Source: Closterium sp. NIES-65 (Eukaryota; Streptophyta; Zygnematophyceae; Desmidiales; Closteriaceae). Taken from it: a stretch of DNA of 64,000 nt. The DNA is taken from positions 186,001 through 250,000 of the forward strand of contig CANXME010002652.1 in the NCBI GenBank assembly GCA_948144175.1, read 5' to 3'. This document shows positions 23,501-33,428 of the stretch, piece after piece. Position 1 is the first letter of the stretch; every line of letters begins with the position of its first letter. A model generated the notes under the pieces. The model had not been told where the DNA came from. It did not search any database and worked only from the letters and a program-made list of their open reading frames with translations. The translations under genes and the position numbers were made by a program.

Positions 23501-26500
23501 GGAGTGGGTGGAAAGCATGCAGGAGAGGGGGAAGGGGGGCTGGAGTGGGTGGAAAAGCATGCAGGAGAGGGGGAAGGGGGGCTGGAGTGGGTGGAAAGCA
23601 TGCAGGAGAGGGGGAAGGGGGGCTGGAGTGGGTGGAAAGCATGCAGGAGAGGGGGAAGTGCGGCTGGAGTGAGTGGAAAGCATGCAGGAGAGGGGGAAGG
23701 GGGGCTGGAGTGGGTGGAAAGCATGCAGGAGAGGGGGAAGGGGGGCTGGAGTGAGTGGAAAGCATGCAGGAGAGGGGGAAGGGGGGCTGGAGTGGGTGGA
23801 AAGCATGCAGGAGAGGGGGAAGGGGGGCTGGAGTTGGTGGAAAGCATGCAGGAGAGGGGGAAGTGGGGCTGGAGTGGGTGGAAAGCATGCAGGAGAGGGG
23901 GAATGGGGGCTGGAGTGGGTGGAAAGCATGCAGGAGAGGGGGAATGAGGGCTAAGGTGGGTGGAAAGCATGCAGGAGAGGGGGAAGGGGGGCTGGAGTGG
24001 GTGGAAAGCATGCAGGAGAGGGGGAAAGGGGGCTGGAGTGGGTGGAAAGCATTTTGGAGAGGGGGAAGGGGGGCTGGAGTGGGTGGAAAGCATTTTGGAG
24101 AGGGGGAAGGGGGGCTGGAGTGGGTGGAAAGCATGCAGGAGAGGGGGAAGGGGGGCTGGAGTGGGTGGAAAAGCATGCAGGAGAGGGGGAAGGGGGGCTG
24201 GAGTGGGTGGAAAGCATGCAGGAGAGGGGGAAGGGGGGCTGGAGTGGGTGGAAAGCATGCAGGAGAGGGGGAAGTGCGGCTGGAGTGAGTGGAAAGCATG
24301 CAGGAGAGGGGGAAGGGGGGCTGGGGTGGGTGGAAAGCATGCAGGAGAGGGGGAAGGGGGGCTGGAGTGAGTGGAAAGCATGCAGGAGAGGGGGAAGTGG
24401 GGCTGGAGTGGGTGGAAAGCATGCAGGAGAGGGGGAAGGGGGGCTGGAGTTGGTGGAAAGCATGCAGGAGAGGGGGAAGTGGGGCTGGAGTGGGTGGAAA
24501 GCATGCAGGAGAGGGGGAATGGGGGCTGGAGTGGGTGGAAAGCATGCAGGAGAGGGGGAATGAGGGCTAAGGTGGGTGGAAAGCATGCAGGAGAGGGGGA
24601 AGGGGGGCTGGAGTGGGTGGAAAGCATGCAGGAGAGGGGGAAGTGGGGCTGGAGTGGGTGGAGAGCATGCAGGAGAGGGGGAAGGGGGGCTGGAGTGGGT
24701 GGAAAGCATGCAGGAGAGGGGGAAGGGGGGCTGGAGTGGGTGGAAAGCATGCAGGAGAGGGGGAAGGGGGGCTGGAGTGGGTGGAAAGCATGCAGGAGAG
24801 GGGGAAGTGGGGCTGGAGTGGGTGGAAAGCATGCAGGAGAGGGGGAAGGGGGGCTGGAGTGGGTGGAAAGCATTTTGAAGAGGGGGAAGGGGGGCTGGAG
24901 TGGGTGGAAAGCATGCAGGAGAGGGGGAAAGGGGGCTGGAGTGGGTGGAAAGCATTTTGGAGAGGGGGAAGGGGGGCTGGAGTGGGTGGAAAGCATTTTG
25001 GAGAGGGGGAAGGGGGGCTGGAGTGGGTGGAAAGCATGCAGGAGAGGGGGAAGGGGGGCTGGAGTGGGTGGAAAAGCATGCAGGAGAGGGGGAAGGGGGG
25101 CTGGAGTGGGTGGAAAGCATGCAGGAGAGGGGGAAGGGGGGCTGGAGTGGGTGGAAAGCATGCAGGAGAGGGGGAAGTGCGGCTGGAGTGAGTGGAAAGC
25201 ATGCAGGAGAGGGGGAAGGGGGGCTGGAGTGGGTGGAAAGCATGCAGGAGAGGGGGAAGGGGGGCTGGAGTGAGTGGAAAGCATGCAGGAGAGGGGGAAG
25301 GGGGGCTGGAGTGGGTGGAAAGCATGCAGGAGAGGGGGAAGGGGGGCTGGAGTTGGTGGAAAGCATGCAGGAGAGGGGGAAGTGGGGCTGGAGTGGGTGG
25401 AAAGCATGCAGGAGAGGGGGAATGGGGGCTGGAGTGGGTGGAAAGCATGCAGGAGAGGGGGAATGAGGGCTAAGGTGGGTGGAAAGCATGCAGGAGAGGG
25501 GGAAGGGGGGCTGGAGTGGGTGGAAAGCATGCAGGAGAGGGGGAAGTGGGGGCAGTGAGAAAAAATGGCATATCCATACGACCGGGAATGCACCTGCAAA
25601 ACTTGCGTGTTGATGCCTGCCCGTCTGAGTCGCAGAACTATCGCACTCATGGCAGGTTCACCAACAGTCAAGACGTAGCTCCGAAACACTGAGTCGGTGA
25701 TGTCCCCCAGGACCATCTTCTTGTGGGTCTTAGTAAGCACCCTCTGGCCAGCCAGGCATGCCTGTCACCGTGGAGAGGAGAGGGTTGGTATAGGGAGGGG
25801 GAGGGTTGTATGGTGAGTCCTTTTGGAGGGAGGAAGAGGGGGGGGGGATAGGGGATGGATGCGAGGTGTAGGCGAAGAAGGGAAAGGCCACGAAGTGGGA
25901 ATGGGTGTGGGGGAAAGGGGGAGAGGTTGTGGGGACGAAGAAGGGGATGGGGGGGTAGGAATCGATTACTTTGGTTATGTTGGTCCTAAATGTGATTGCC
26001 AACACATGCAGAGAGCATGGAAACAGAAATGCGGGCAAAGAGACGAGCGAACAGAACGTGGCACAGAGCAGGACAGACACAGAAGTGAACAAATCAGGGA
26101 AACGGTGAAGGGAACAGAGCGGGGCACAGAGCAGGGCAGACACAGAAGTGAACAAATCAAGTAAACAGTGAAGGGAACAGAGCGGGGCACAGAGCAGGGC
26201 AGACACAGAAGTGACAAATGTGGGAAACAGTGAAGGGAACAGAGTGAGGCACATAGCAGGGCAGACAAAGAAGTGAACAAATCAGGGAAACAGTGAAGGG
26301 AACAGAGCGTGGCACATAGCATGGCAGACACAGAAGTGAACAAATCAGGGAAACAGTGAAGGGAACAGAGTGGGGCACAGAGCAGGGCAGACACAGAAGT
26401 GAACAAATCAGGGAATCGGTGAAGGGAACAGAGCAAGGCACAGAGCAGGGCAGACACAGAACGGAACATGGCAGGGTAACAGTGCAGGGAACAGAGCAGG

Positions 26501-28254
26501 GAAACAGAACAGGGCACCGAGTAGGGGAGACACAGCATGGAACATAGCAGGGTAACAGAGCGGATAACAAAGAGGGGGAAATGACGAGGGGAACAGAGCA
26601 GTGTGAGAGAGCAAGAGAGCCGAGCAGGGAAAAAGAGCAGGGGGGGAGAGCATGAGACCCGAGCAGCGAAACAGAGCAGGAAAGAGCATGAGAACCGAGC
26701 AGGGAAACAGGGCAGGGGAGAGAGCATGAGAACCGAGCAGGGAAACAGGGCAGGGGAGAGGGCATGAGAACCGAGCTCGGGCAAACTGAACATGGCACAG
26801 AGCAGGGCAGACACAGAAGGGAGCATAGCAGGGAAACTGAAGGGAATACAGCAGGGCACAAAGCAGGGCAGACACAGAACGGAACATGGCAGAGGAGAAC
26901 AGTGCAAGGAACAGAGCGGGGAAGACACAGTAGGGAACACAGCTGGGAAACAGAGCATATAACAAAGAAGGGAAAATAACAAGAGGAACAGAGCAGGGGG
27001 AGAGAGAAGGAGAACCGAGCAGGGAAACAGAGCAGGGGGAGAGAACAAGAGTACCGAGCCGGGAAACAGAGCAGGGGGAGAGAGCAAGAGAACCGAGCAG
27101 GGAAACAGAGGAGGGGAACCGAGCAAGAGAACAGAGCATGGCATCACTTTAGGAGATCACAGCATGGGATTAAAATAGGGAAACTTAGTTGACGACGGGG
27201 TGCAGGGGAACAGAGCAGGTTCGTAAAAGTCACCTCTTTCATCGAGGTCTCGTACGTGCTGTCCCCTCCGGCCTCCCGCGCGAGTTGCCTAACTACCGCA
27301 TGCTCCAGGTGTTTCCGGACGATTCGATCTTCAACATTCTTCCAGTTCGTGCCACGTGAAGGACGCTTCACAGTGGTCTTGTGGGAGTGCTCGTAGCAGT
27401 TCGACGAGTACTCGGCAGGGATCCCCCTCATACGGATGGTTGATGGGAGGTGAACGAGAAGATGAATCTTAACAATTTTCCACTTTGACTTCTGCTTAGG
27501 GAAAGCGACACGAAGAGCCTTCACCATCCTGGAGAAAATTTAGATACAACGCATGCAGTTAAGAGGGGGAATGCAGGCCGTGAAGGGAGAAACGGGATGC
27601 GGGAGGGGGAGTGAGGAAGCAGACAGCGAAAACAGAAACACGGAAGGAGGGAGCAGGGAGGTGGGTTATGGAGGAAAAGCGATGCAGTGCAGAGGGAGAA
27701 GATGGGTCAGGCAAAACGACGATGGAAGGAGGGCATCCAAAGGTCACGGAGTACGATGGAGCCTGGGTAGGGAAATCATCGCACGAAAGGGAGAAACAGG
27801 CGAGTACGAAGGTGAAGCTGGTAGGGAACTGAGCAACAAGCTTGGTATTGTACAAACGGGAAACACAGAAGCCTATGAAGTCAAGCCTATGAAAGAGGGT
27901 GGGAGGAGCATTTAGGGTACAGGCGCGACAATGAAAATGTGCGTACGTGGCAATGAAGGGCCTGGGAAACCACATAACAGACGGAGTAATTACTTGATGG
28001 TGGCGTCTTTCATCTGTTCCAGAGAGTTGTCGGTGTGGTACTCAGCGCGGATGAACGCCTTGTACCACTCGACCATCTTGACAATGGCCGTGCGGATATC
28101 TTCTCGTCCTGGGAGGTTGATGATGAGGGGCAGGACCTGCATCATTGCCCGATGCTCTGCAGCTGAAAAGCAGGCAGTGGATGTGAAGTAGGCCCACGCC
28201 GAAGGAAGACGGAGCACGGAAGCTGGTGTGGCCTCCTTCAAAATCTTGTATCGC
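20570..28254 (-). CDS. Plavaka-like DNA transposase, 3' part in four exons
   Basis: Exons on the minus strand: 27994-28254, 27234-27528, 25594-25728 and 20570-20947 (stop TGA at 20570). All junctions have GT-AG ends and phases that fit (2, 0, 0), and the joined frame is open. Exon 1 gives FSAAEHRAMMQVLPL and MVEWYKAFIRAEYHTDNSLE. Exon 2 gives KIVKIHLLVHLPSTIRMRG and EYSSNCYEHSHKTTVKRPSR. The last exon gives the C-terminal VHTALA...GAYVEYYTEDKRLCPS...NRFVW. Order and motifs (x-WY-x-Y, H-x-L-x-H-x-x-x-x-I-R-x-x-G, E-H-x-H-x-x-x-x-K) are those of the Plavaka group within the CACTA-like transposases; this is recognition from memory. N-terminal catalytic exons are missing: at 28266 a minisatellite begins and at 28882 the plus-strand EGF exon starts. 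Hence a truncated element lying antisense to the LRR/EGF-LysM gene. Confidence 0.7.
21026..25552. repeat. 41-nt minisatellite with 903-bp higher-order repeat, in a transposase intron
   Basis: Units run GGAGTGGGTGGAAAGCATGC, then AGGAGAGGGGGAAGGGGGGC, then T. Variants include AAGTGGGG, AAGTGCGG, CATTTTGGAG and a 42-nt unit with GGAAAAGC. The variant AAGTGCGG recurs at 22753, 23656, 24272 and 25175, that is at steps of 903, 616 and 903 nt. 903 is 22 units plus one base; 616 is the same block less seven units (287 nt). The array fills the intron between transposase exons ending 25594 and starting 20947 (donor GTGCAT, acceptor TTTCAG on the minus strand). Long open frames in it are artefacts. Confidence 0.95.
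26098..26480. repeat. 63-nt minisatellite in the next transposase intron
   Basis: GTGAAGGGAACAGAG recurs at 26105, 26168, 26230, 26293, 26356 and 26419, giving a 62-63 nt period. The repeat lies in the intron 25729-27233. Confidence 0.9.
26580..27135. repeat. GAGCAGGGAAACAG-rich tandem repeat, about 40 nt
   Basis: Units contain GAGAACCGAGCAGGGAAACA followed by GAGCAGGGGGAGAGA, more diverged than the neighbouring 63-nt array and sharing the word ACAGAGCAGGG with it. Same intron, 25729-27233. Confidence 0.85.
27535..27993. other. Intron of the Plavaka-like gene
   Basis: Purine-rich on the plus strand with no clear tandem structure; bounded by minus-strand donor GTAATT next to 27994 and acceptor TCTCCAG next to 27528. 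Confidence 0.6.
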
Positions 28255-28265
28255 CTAGGTGTGTG

Positions 28266-28876
28266 TAACAGTTCGTCAGAGCGCGGAAAGCAAGCACGGA
28301 GGGGAGTAGCATGAATCACGGCGCGGAAAGCAAGTACGGAGGGGAGTAGCATGAAGCAGGGCGCGGAAAGCAAGCACGGAGGGGAGTAGCATGAAGCAGG
28401 GCGCGCGGAGGGGAGTAGCATGAAGCAGGGCGCGGAAAGCAAGCACGGAGGGGAGTAGCATGAAGCAGGGCGCGGAAAGCAAGCACGGAGGGGAGTAGCA
28501 TGAATCACGGCGCGGAAAGCAAGTACGGAGGGGAGTAGCATGAAGCAGGGCGCGGAAAGCAAGCACGGAGGGGAGTAGCATGAAGCAGGGCGCGCGGAGG
28601 GGAGTAGCATGAAGCAGGGCGCGGAAAGCAAGCACGGAGGGGAGTAGCATGAAGCAGGGCGCGGAAAGCAAGCACGGAGGGGAGTAGCATGAATCACGGC
28701 GCGGAAAGCAAGTACGGAGGGGAGTAGCATGAAGCAGGGCGCGGAAAGCAAGCACGGAGGGGAGTAGCATGAAGCAGGGCGCGCGGAGGGGAGTAGCATG
28801 AAGCAGGGCGCGCAAAGCAAGCACGGAGGGGAGTAGCATGAAGCATGGCGCGGAAAGCAAGCACGGAGGGGAGTAG
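28266..28876. repeat. 40/29-nt minisatellite with 189-bp higher-order repeat
   Basis: The 40-nt unit reads GCGCGGAAAGCAAGCACGGA then GGGGAGTAGCATGAAGCAGG; a short form lacks 11 nt. The variant ATGAATCACGG recurs about every 189 nt (near 28311, 28500 and 28689), fitting four long units plus one short. It sits between the first remaining transposase exon and the plus-strand exon at 28882. Confidence 0.93.
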
Positions 28877-28881
28877 CCCAG

Positions 28882-31039
28882 CATGAATCCGTGTGGGCGG
28901 TTCACATGCCGGGCTAACTTACGGAACAACAGCAATTCGTGTGACTGTTCCATTCCAAACGAATCTAAGCAGCCATTTGTTCAAGTTGCAAACGGATACG
29001 GCTCTCAAACGTGTGCTTACTGTAAGTTGTTTGGTTCAAGTTCTCAAATGAGAACTTCTATTCATGGCCCTTGTCAGAACAATGGCCGTTTTCGGAACAA
29101 TGGGCTTGTTTGATCTTCAGATATTCTTTCAACCAAGTCCCTGTCTATATCTTTTCGTAGTTTTATCTCTCCTTCCCCCTACTCTTCCCATTGCTCCCAA
29201 CACATGTATCTCTCTCACCACTGTGCTCCACAATTGTGTTTATGTCGCTTGGCAGTGGATGTGTGTGGGTCTGACTTGAAGAACCCATGCTACGTCGGCG
29301 CGTGCATCAACGACGGCAAGGGCTCCTACTCCTGCATCTGCCCCCCCAACTACGTTGAAAGCACAACCATTGACAGCTTCCCCACCTGCGACCCAGGTGC
29401 TGCTGGCTTGGCATCGTTTGTAAGAGGGTCGCTACTTCTTTCAGTTCTTCTTGAATCATACATATGTTGGGGTCATTACAACCCCTGCAAACTTCTTCTA
29501 CTGTCAATTCATGTGATGCACACACAACTAGTAGTTTTGTTTTCTTGATTACTTTCTTATGCGTGTGTTCTCCTGCTTTCACATTCGTCGCTTTCCAGCC
29601 AACGTCACAGCCAGCACCCTGGCCGTGAGTGGGAGCAACTGGTGGTGCCCCGATGTCCTCTCTATTGTGGGCCTCTCACTTCCCCAATTCACACAGCGGA
29701 ATCAGGTAACCAATGGAGATGGGGGGCCTGGAAGAGTGGATTGGCAGGCACGGCTAGTGGTTGATTCCTCACAATGGAATTCTAAGTCCCATAGCTGCTT
29801 ATCTACAGTTTATGAAATCGTCAATGTGTGAAATGAAAACAATCACAAAAGCAATATTGCTACACCTTCACTTCATAGCTTTGTCTTCCTGTGTCCATTT
29901 ACTTCCTGATTCGTCATGCAAACGATGTGCCATCCCCTGAAGTGGTGACTAAAGAATCGTGTGTGCTCCTCATTGCAGGGCATTGACTGCAATCAGTCTT
30001 TGCCTCGTAACATGGTGCTTCAGCTAGGAAATCCTCTCCTCGTTCCCTGCACTGCGTTCTTCTACACCCTCAGTGTGAGAGTTAGCCCTTATTTTTATTC
30101 GTTGAATGGAATCTCATCATATTATTTTTCTATGTTTCTCCACTCTGCTTTGCTTAGCTCCGCAAGACTGTCGCATAGTAAAGCTGCGCTCCATTCACCT
30201 CAGGCATCTGTGCCTTCTCTCCCGTTGTTCAACCCTCCAGGGCGACACATGCTGGTCCATCAGTGCACAGCTGTTCCTCACCACCAGCAACCTCACGGCA
30301 CTCAATCCCGGCCTTGACTGCTCTGAGCCCATCAAGGCGGGCCGCTCTCTGTGCGTCGAGCGCAACGCCACCTTCGCCTTCACTGTGCCTCGGTGCCTAC
30401 GTTACGGCGTGCTTACAGCACAGGACACGTGTGAACGCCTGCTGCTGGAGGCGGGGAGTGAGGACGACCCAACAGGGGCTGGGAACGTGAACGCTGTGCG
30501 CTGGGCTGAGCTGTACCGCAACAATCCCGGCCTCATCTGCTCGAATGTCATCCCGGTCTCCGCCTCTGCTGTTGGCAGCAACACTGGCGTACAGGTGAGA
30601 GGTGGAGGTGAACTGGGTTGGGGGCGCAAGAGATGGGAGGGAAATGGAGGGAAGATTGGTGGATGGACCAAACGTATACTTGATGGATGTTGGGGCAAGG
30701 AGTCATTTCTCATATGCCAGCGTGGTGTTTTTTCCAACTATTTGCCCTTGATTGCCCGTTGAGTGTGTGCCTATCTCTTTCTCTCAATACATGTTTTTTT
30801 TTTCATTTCTTGTGTTCGTAAATGTCGCCGTTCAGATTTGCCTAAGGGCAGAGTATTGGTCATTCGTCGTTGGCATATGCAAGAAGGGCAGGCAAAAGCC
30901 AGTGTCACCATCATTGACATGCTCAGGTGCTTACAGTTTTTATGGTGGAGCTGCCAATGGAGCAATTTCAAAATATTACGTGTACAATGAGAAGAAGTGT
31001 GTTGGGAGTGTAGGGTCCAAGTTCATTTGTGTGCCATGA
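28882..31039 (+). CDS. EGF-like and LysM domain protein, 3' six exons
   Basis: Exons 28882-29021, 29256-29396, 29599-29705, 29979-30074, 30241-30594 and 30836-31039 (stop TGA). All have GT-AG borders and consistent phases (2, 1, 1, 0, 0, 0). The first two exons each give an EGF-like cysteine segment (NPCGRFTCRAN...NSCDC and NPCYVGACINDG...YSCIC). Exons four and five give a LysM: FFYTLS joined to GDTCWSIS, then NLTALNPGLDCSEPIKAGRS and LCV. Further on, RYGVLTAQDTCERLL, LYRNNPGLICSNVIP and GVQICLRA look like a second, longer LysM. The tail is cysteine-containing with no membrane span or kinase. LysM domains bind N-acetylglucosamine-containing glycans (chitin, peptidoglycan), and EGF plus paired cysteines indicate an extracellular protein. 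The ATG at 28883 has no signal peptide after it and the exon starts in phase 2, so upstream exons must exist; the LRR array is the candidate. Confidence 0.8.
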
Positions 31040-31490
31040 TTAGGAGCTCAGGCAGGTATGGAACGGGGACTACGTTTGGATTTCGACTTCTCTGATTAGC
31101 AGTGTAGCCTTTTCAGAAACCGTGATTATCAGCCTACGTTGTTGAGGTTACTTTTAATCATGTGCAACCACCGTTAAAATATATATATAATATTTTTAAA
31201 ATACAAAAAAACCTGAGTCAATGGTGTAGTTTTTTTTTTTTTTTTTTGCCATGATTGTACTGTAGGCAGTTGACTATGCGCTGGCAGCAAACCCCAGCAT
31301 GTTTCCTGATTTTCCCTGTCAAGAGAAACGATGACGCGGGTGGGCTACAAGTAGACACGGAGGTGGGGGGTGTTCTGATGAGAAGTTTGAACTTGCCAGG
31401 ATCACCTCAGGAAGGTTTGCACGGAGATAATTGCAGCGGAACTAATGACCTTAGAACAAAGTGAATATAGAACGAATGAAGCGGCTATAC
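31040..31490. other. 3' flank of the EGF-LysM gene
   Basis: A/T-rich with ATATATATATAATATT at about 31180 and a T run at 31231-31248. No polyadenylation signal could be assigned with confidence and no gene is visible. Confidence 0.5.
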
Positions 31491-32004
31491 CCAGGCCCCA
31501 AAATATCAGGGTAAAATACCCTGATTGCCCTGACTGGCGGCCGCTTTTTTTGGGGTTACCCTGACCCAGTCAGGCTCCCAGATTTCTTACCCTGACTCAT
31601 AAAGAGTTTGATTTTTTTGTACCCTTATGAAATCCGAGCTATAGATTGGTTCCCCTGACTTTCATCGGTGTTTTAGTCATTTTACACTGATACCGAGACT
31701 TTCGTAACGAGAATATGGTGGACGTTGCGCAAAATGGCGCCAGGAAACAGTGCACCCTAATTTTTTCCTAATGCGACCATTGAACCCGCGACCTTGCCTC
31801 TCACAACTTCTCTGGCCTAGTGAAACACTTCAACTTGCAATGTTCTTATTCGTTTTAAATATGGATGTGTGAACAAAACTAGAGTACAATTTTTTTTACC
31901 CTATTTCCATCAGGGTACGAAATGTTTTACCCTAGGAGTCGAGGTTGGCCCACCCTGGAACTCTGATTTGACAGGGTGGGCCAAAACCAATTTTGGGCGC
32001 TGGT
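31491..32004. mobile_element. MITE-like element with imperfect inverted ends
   Basis: The left end CCAGGCCCCAAAAT and the right end ATTTTGGGCGCTGG are near-perfect inverted copies. TATAC stands directly outside on both sides (31486-31490 and 32005-32009), a plausible target duplication. Inside, ATCAGGGTA AAA TACCCTGAT (31505-31525) is a perfect 9-bp hairpin and related ACCCTGA/TCAGGGT words recur. No coding capacity. Confidence 0.5.
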
Positions 32005-32110
32005 TATACCGTAATCCCGCGTATATAAGACCCTATGGGTATTATGATAATCACGTCTAAACAGGCTGGGGGGTATAATTAAATGGTATATTTTTTAGAA
32101 GACCCGGGTC
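32005..32110. repeat. Repeat end related to 48480-48645 in opposite orientation
   Basis: The word CCGTAATCCCGCGTATATAA then GACCC, followed by GACCCGGGTCTG, corresponds to the reverse complement of 48600-48640, where GGACCC and CCCGGGTCTATAATACGG follow. Probably ends of one dispersed DNA repeat family. Confidence 0.45.
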
Positions 32111-32389
32111 TGTTCACATTGACATTTATAAGAATGCACGATGTGTTGGGTGCAAAATATTATTTTTGCACAGCAACCAGCCGTCTGCATGACGTTATGC
32201 ATTTTGTGTGTGTTTTGTGTGCATTCGTTTGTCAGAATATATTTGCTGTCTAGCCTGCAGTGGGGTACTCTGTAATGAGTACAACCCAATTTAGGGCAAT
32301 GTACTTGTATCCCAACTCTTGCTAGTCACTTCACTTCCCTTCCAATTTCTCGACTCTCACCTAACCCACTCGAACTTACCTATCTCCTA

Positions 32390-32424
32390 GTGTGGGCCTA
32401 GGCTACTAAGCCTAGGCCCCACAC
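32390..32424. other. 14-bp inverted repeat (hairpin)
   Basis: GTGTGGGCCTAGGC and its complement GCCTAGGCCCCACAC (one extra C) are separated by TACTAA. No gene ends here, so it is not called a terminator. Confidence 0.5.
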
Positions 32425-33096
32425 CTAATATTTTCACATCGTTTTCGTCGACGAACATGTGCGTTCATGAAAGTGTGTTGCATTAATGCTTTATGTTTCA
32501 TGAATGTCGAGTTTTTTCATGAAGATTGGTTGTGAGTTTCCAGTGTGTTTGTGTTTGGGGCTCGATAGTTTGACCAGCCCATTGACCACTTCGCGCTGGT
32601 CAACTAAAAAGTGCACGAAGTCACGACCCGCGCGTGGGGTCCTGACACACGTGTGTGTCCTGACAGAAAATGCGCGGGTGTCGCCACTGTCTCGATCGTG
32701 TACTGTACGCACGATCGATACAGAACGAAGCGACATGCTCGCCTCGTCACATGTAGGACAACGCACGATCGCGTCAGCGATTGTTTTGTCCTGCACGACC
32801 GAGAAATATCTCGGTCGTGATGAGGGGCACGTGGGGCACTCGAGATTGCGGTTGACTAACAGGATTTCGCGCTGACTTGGCTTGCACGAAAATTCGCCAG
32901 AAAGTCTTGCTGCTTTGCGCCATTATTTCGACAGAGGTACAAAACGGTAAAGTCCGTTTGTAACTGAAGAAAACGGTAAACCCACACGAGTGACCATGAT
33001 TTGTACACGAGCGATCATGAATGTTCACGAGAGGAGTCAGTAGGAGAATTTGGCAGCAGTGCAGTGGAAGACAGTTATTCTACAGAGGCAGATCAA
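32425..33096. other. Stretch without a gene, left flank of Copia B
   Basis: Contains CGATCGTG/CACGATCG words in both orientations between 32690 and 32780. No exon or RNA gene recognised. Confidence 0.5.
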
Positions 33097-33223
33097 TGAG
33101 AAAACTGAAACGAGAATGAAATGACTAAGGGAAAGTTGGGTACCAATACAAACCCTAGAAAGTTGTACCCCATATGTGCTACCCCAATATAGCCTACGTT
33201 ACATATGTCATATAAATCTGACA
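33097..33223 (-). repeat. 3' LTR of Copia B
   Basis: 127 bp, TG...CA ends on both strands. Next to it, 33224-33232 reads CACCCCCAT, i.e. ATGGGGGTG on the coding strand, the polypurine tract. Confidence 0.9.
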
Positions 33224-33428
33224 CACCCCCATAGGCAAAGTGGGGGAGAACAAGGGGTCATAAGACCAGTCAAGCAAAGCAAAGCAAAGCAAGCTCAGGG
33301 TGGATCACAAAGTCACCACACATTCCGAGCACAAGGGCCACAAGGCCAGCTCACATGCAAGATTACATATATATAAGGCTAGACAAGCAAGAGTAGGAGT
33401 ATATATATATGTAACAGTACAAACAAGG

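Noticed and set aside
20874..25740. Two open frames of over 1200 codons (Pro/Ser/His-rich) and many Gly/Trp/Lys-rich frames
   Set aside because: Products of the 41-nt array without stop codons; splice sites place the array in an intron.
25975..27147. Cys/Leu/Phe-rich 390-codon frame
   Set aside because: Translation of the 63-nt and 40-nt tandem repeats inside the transposase intron.
606..28876. CRISPR-like repeat arrays
   Set aside because: Units are tandem without unique spacers, and the genome is eukaryotic.
27990..28953. Repeated ACFPRPASCYSPPC-like protein
   Set aside because: Minisatellite translation; only 27994-28254 matches a transposase exon.
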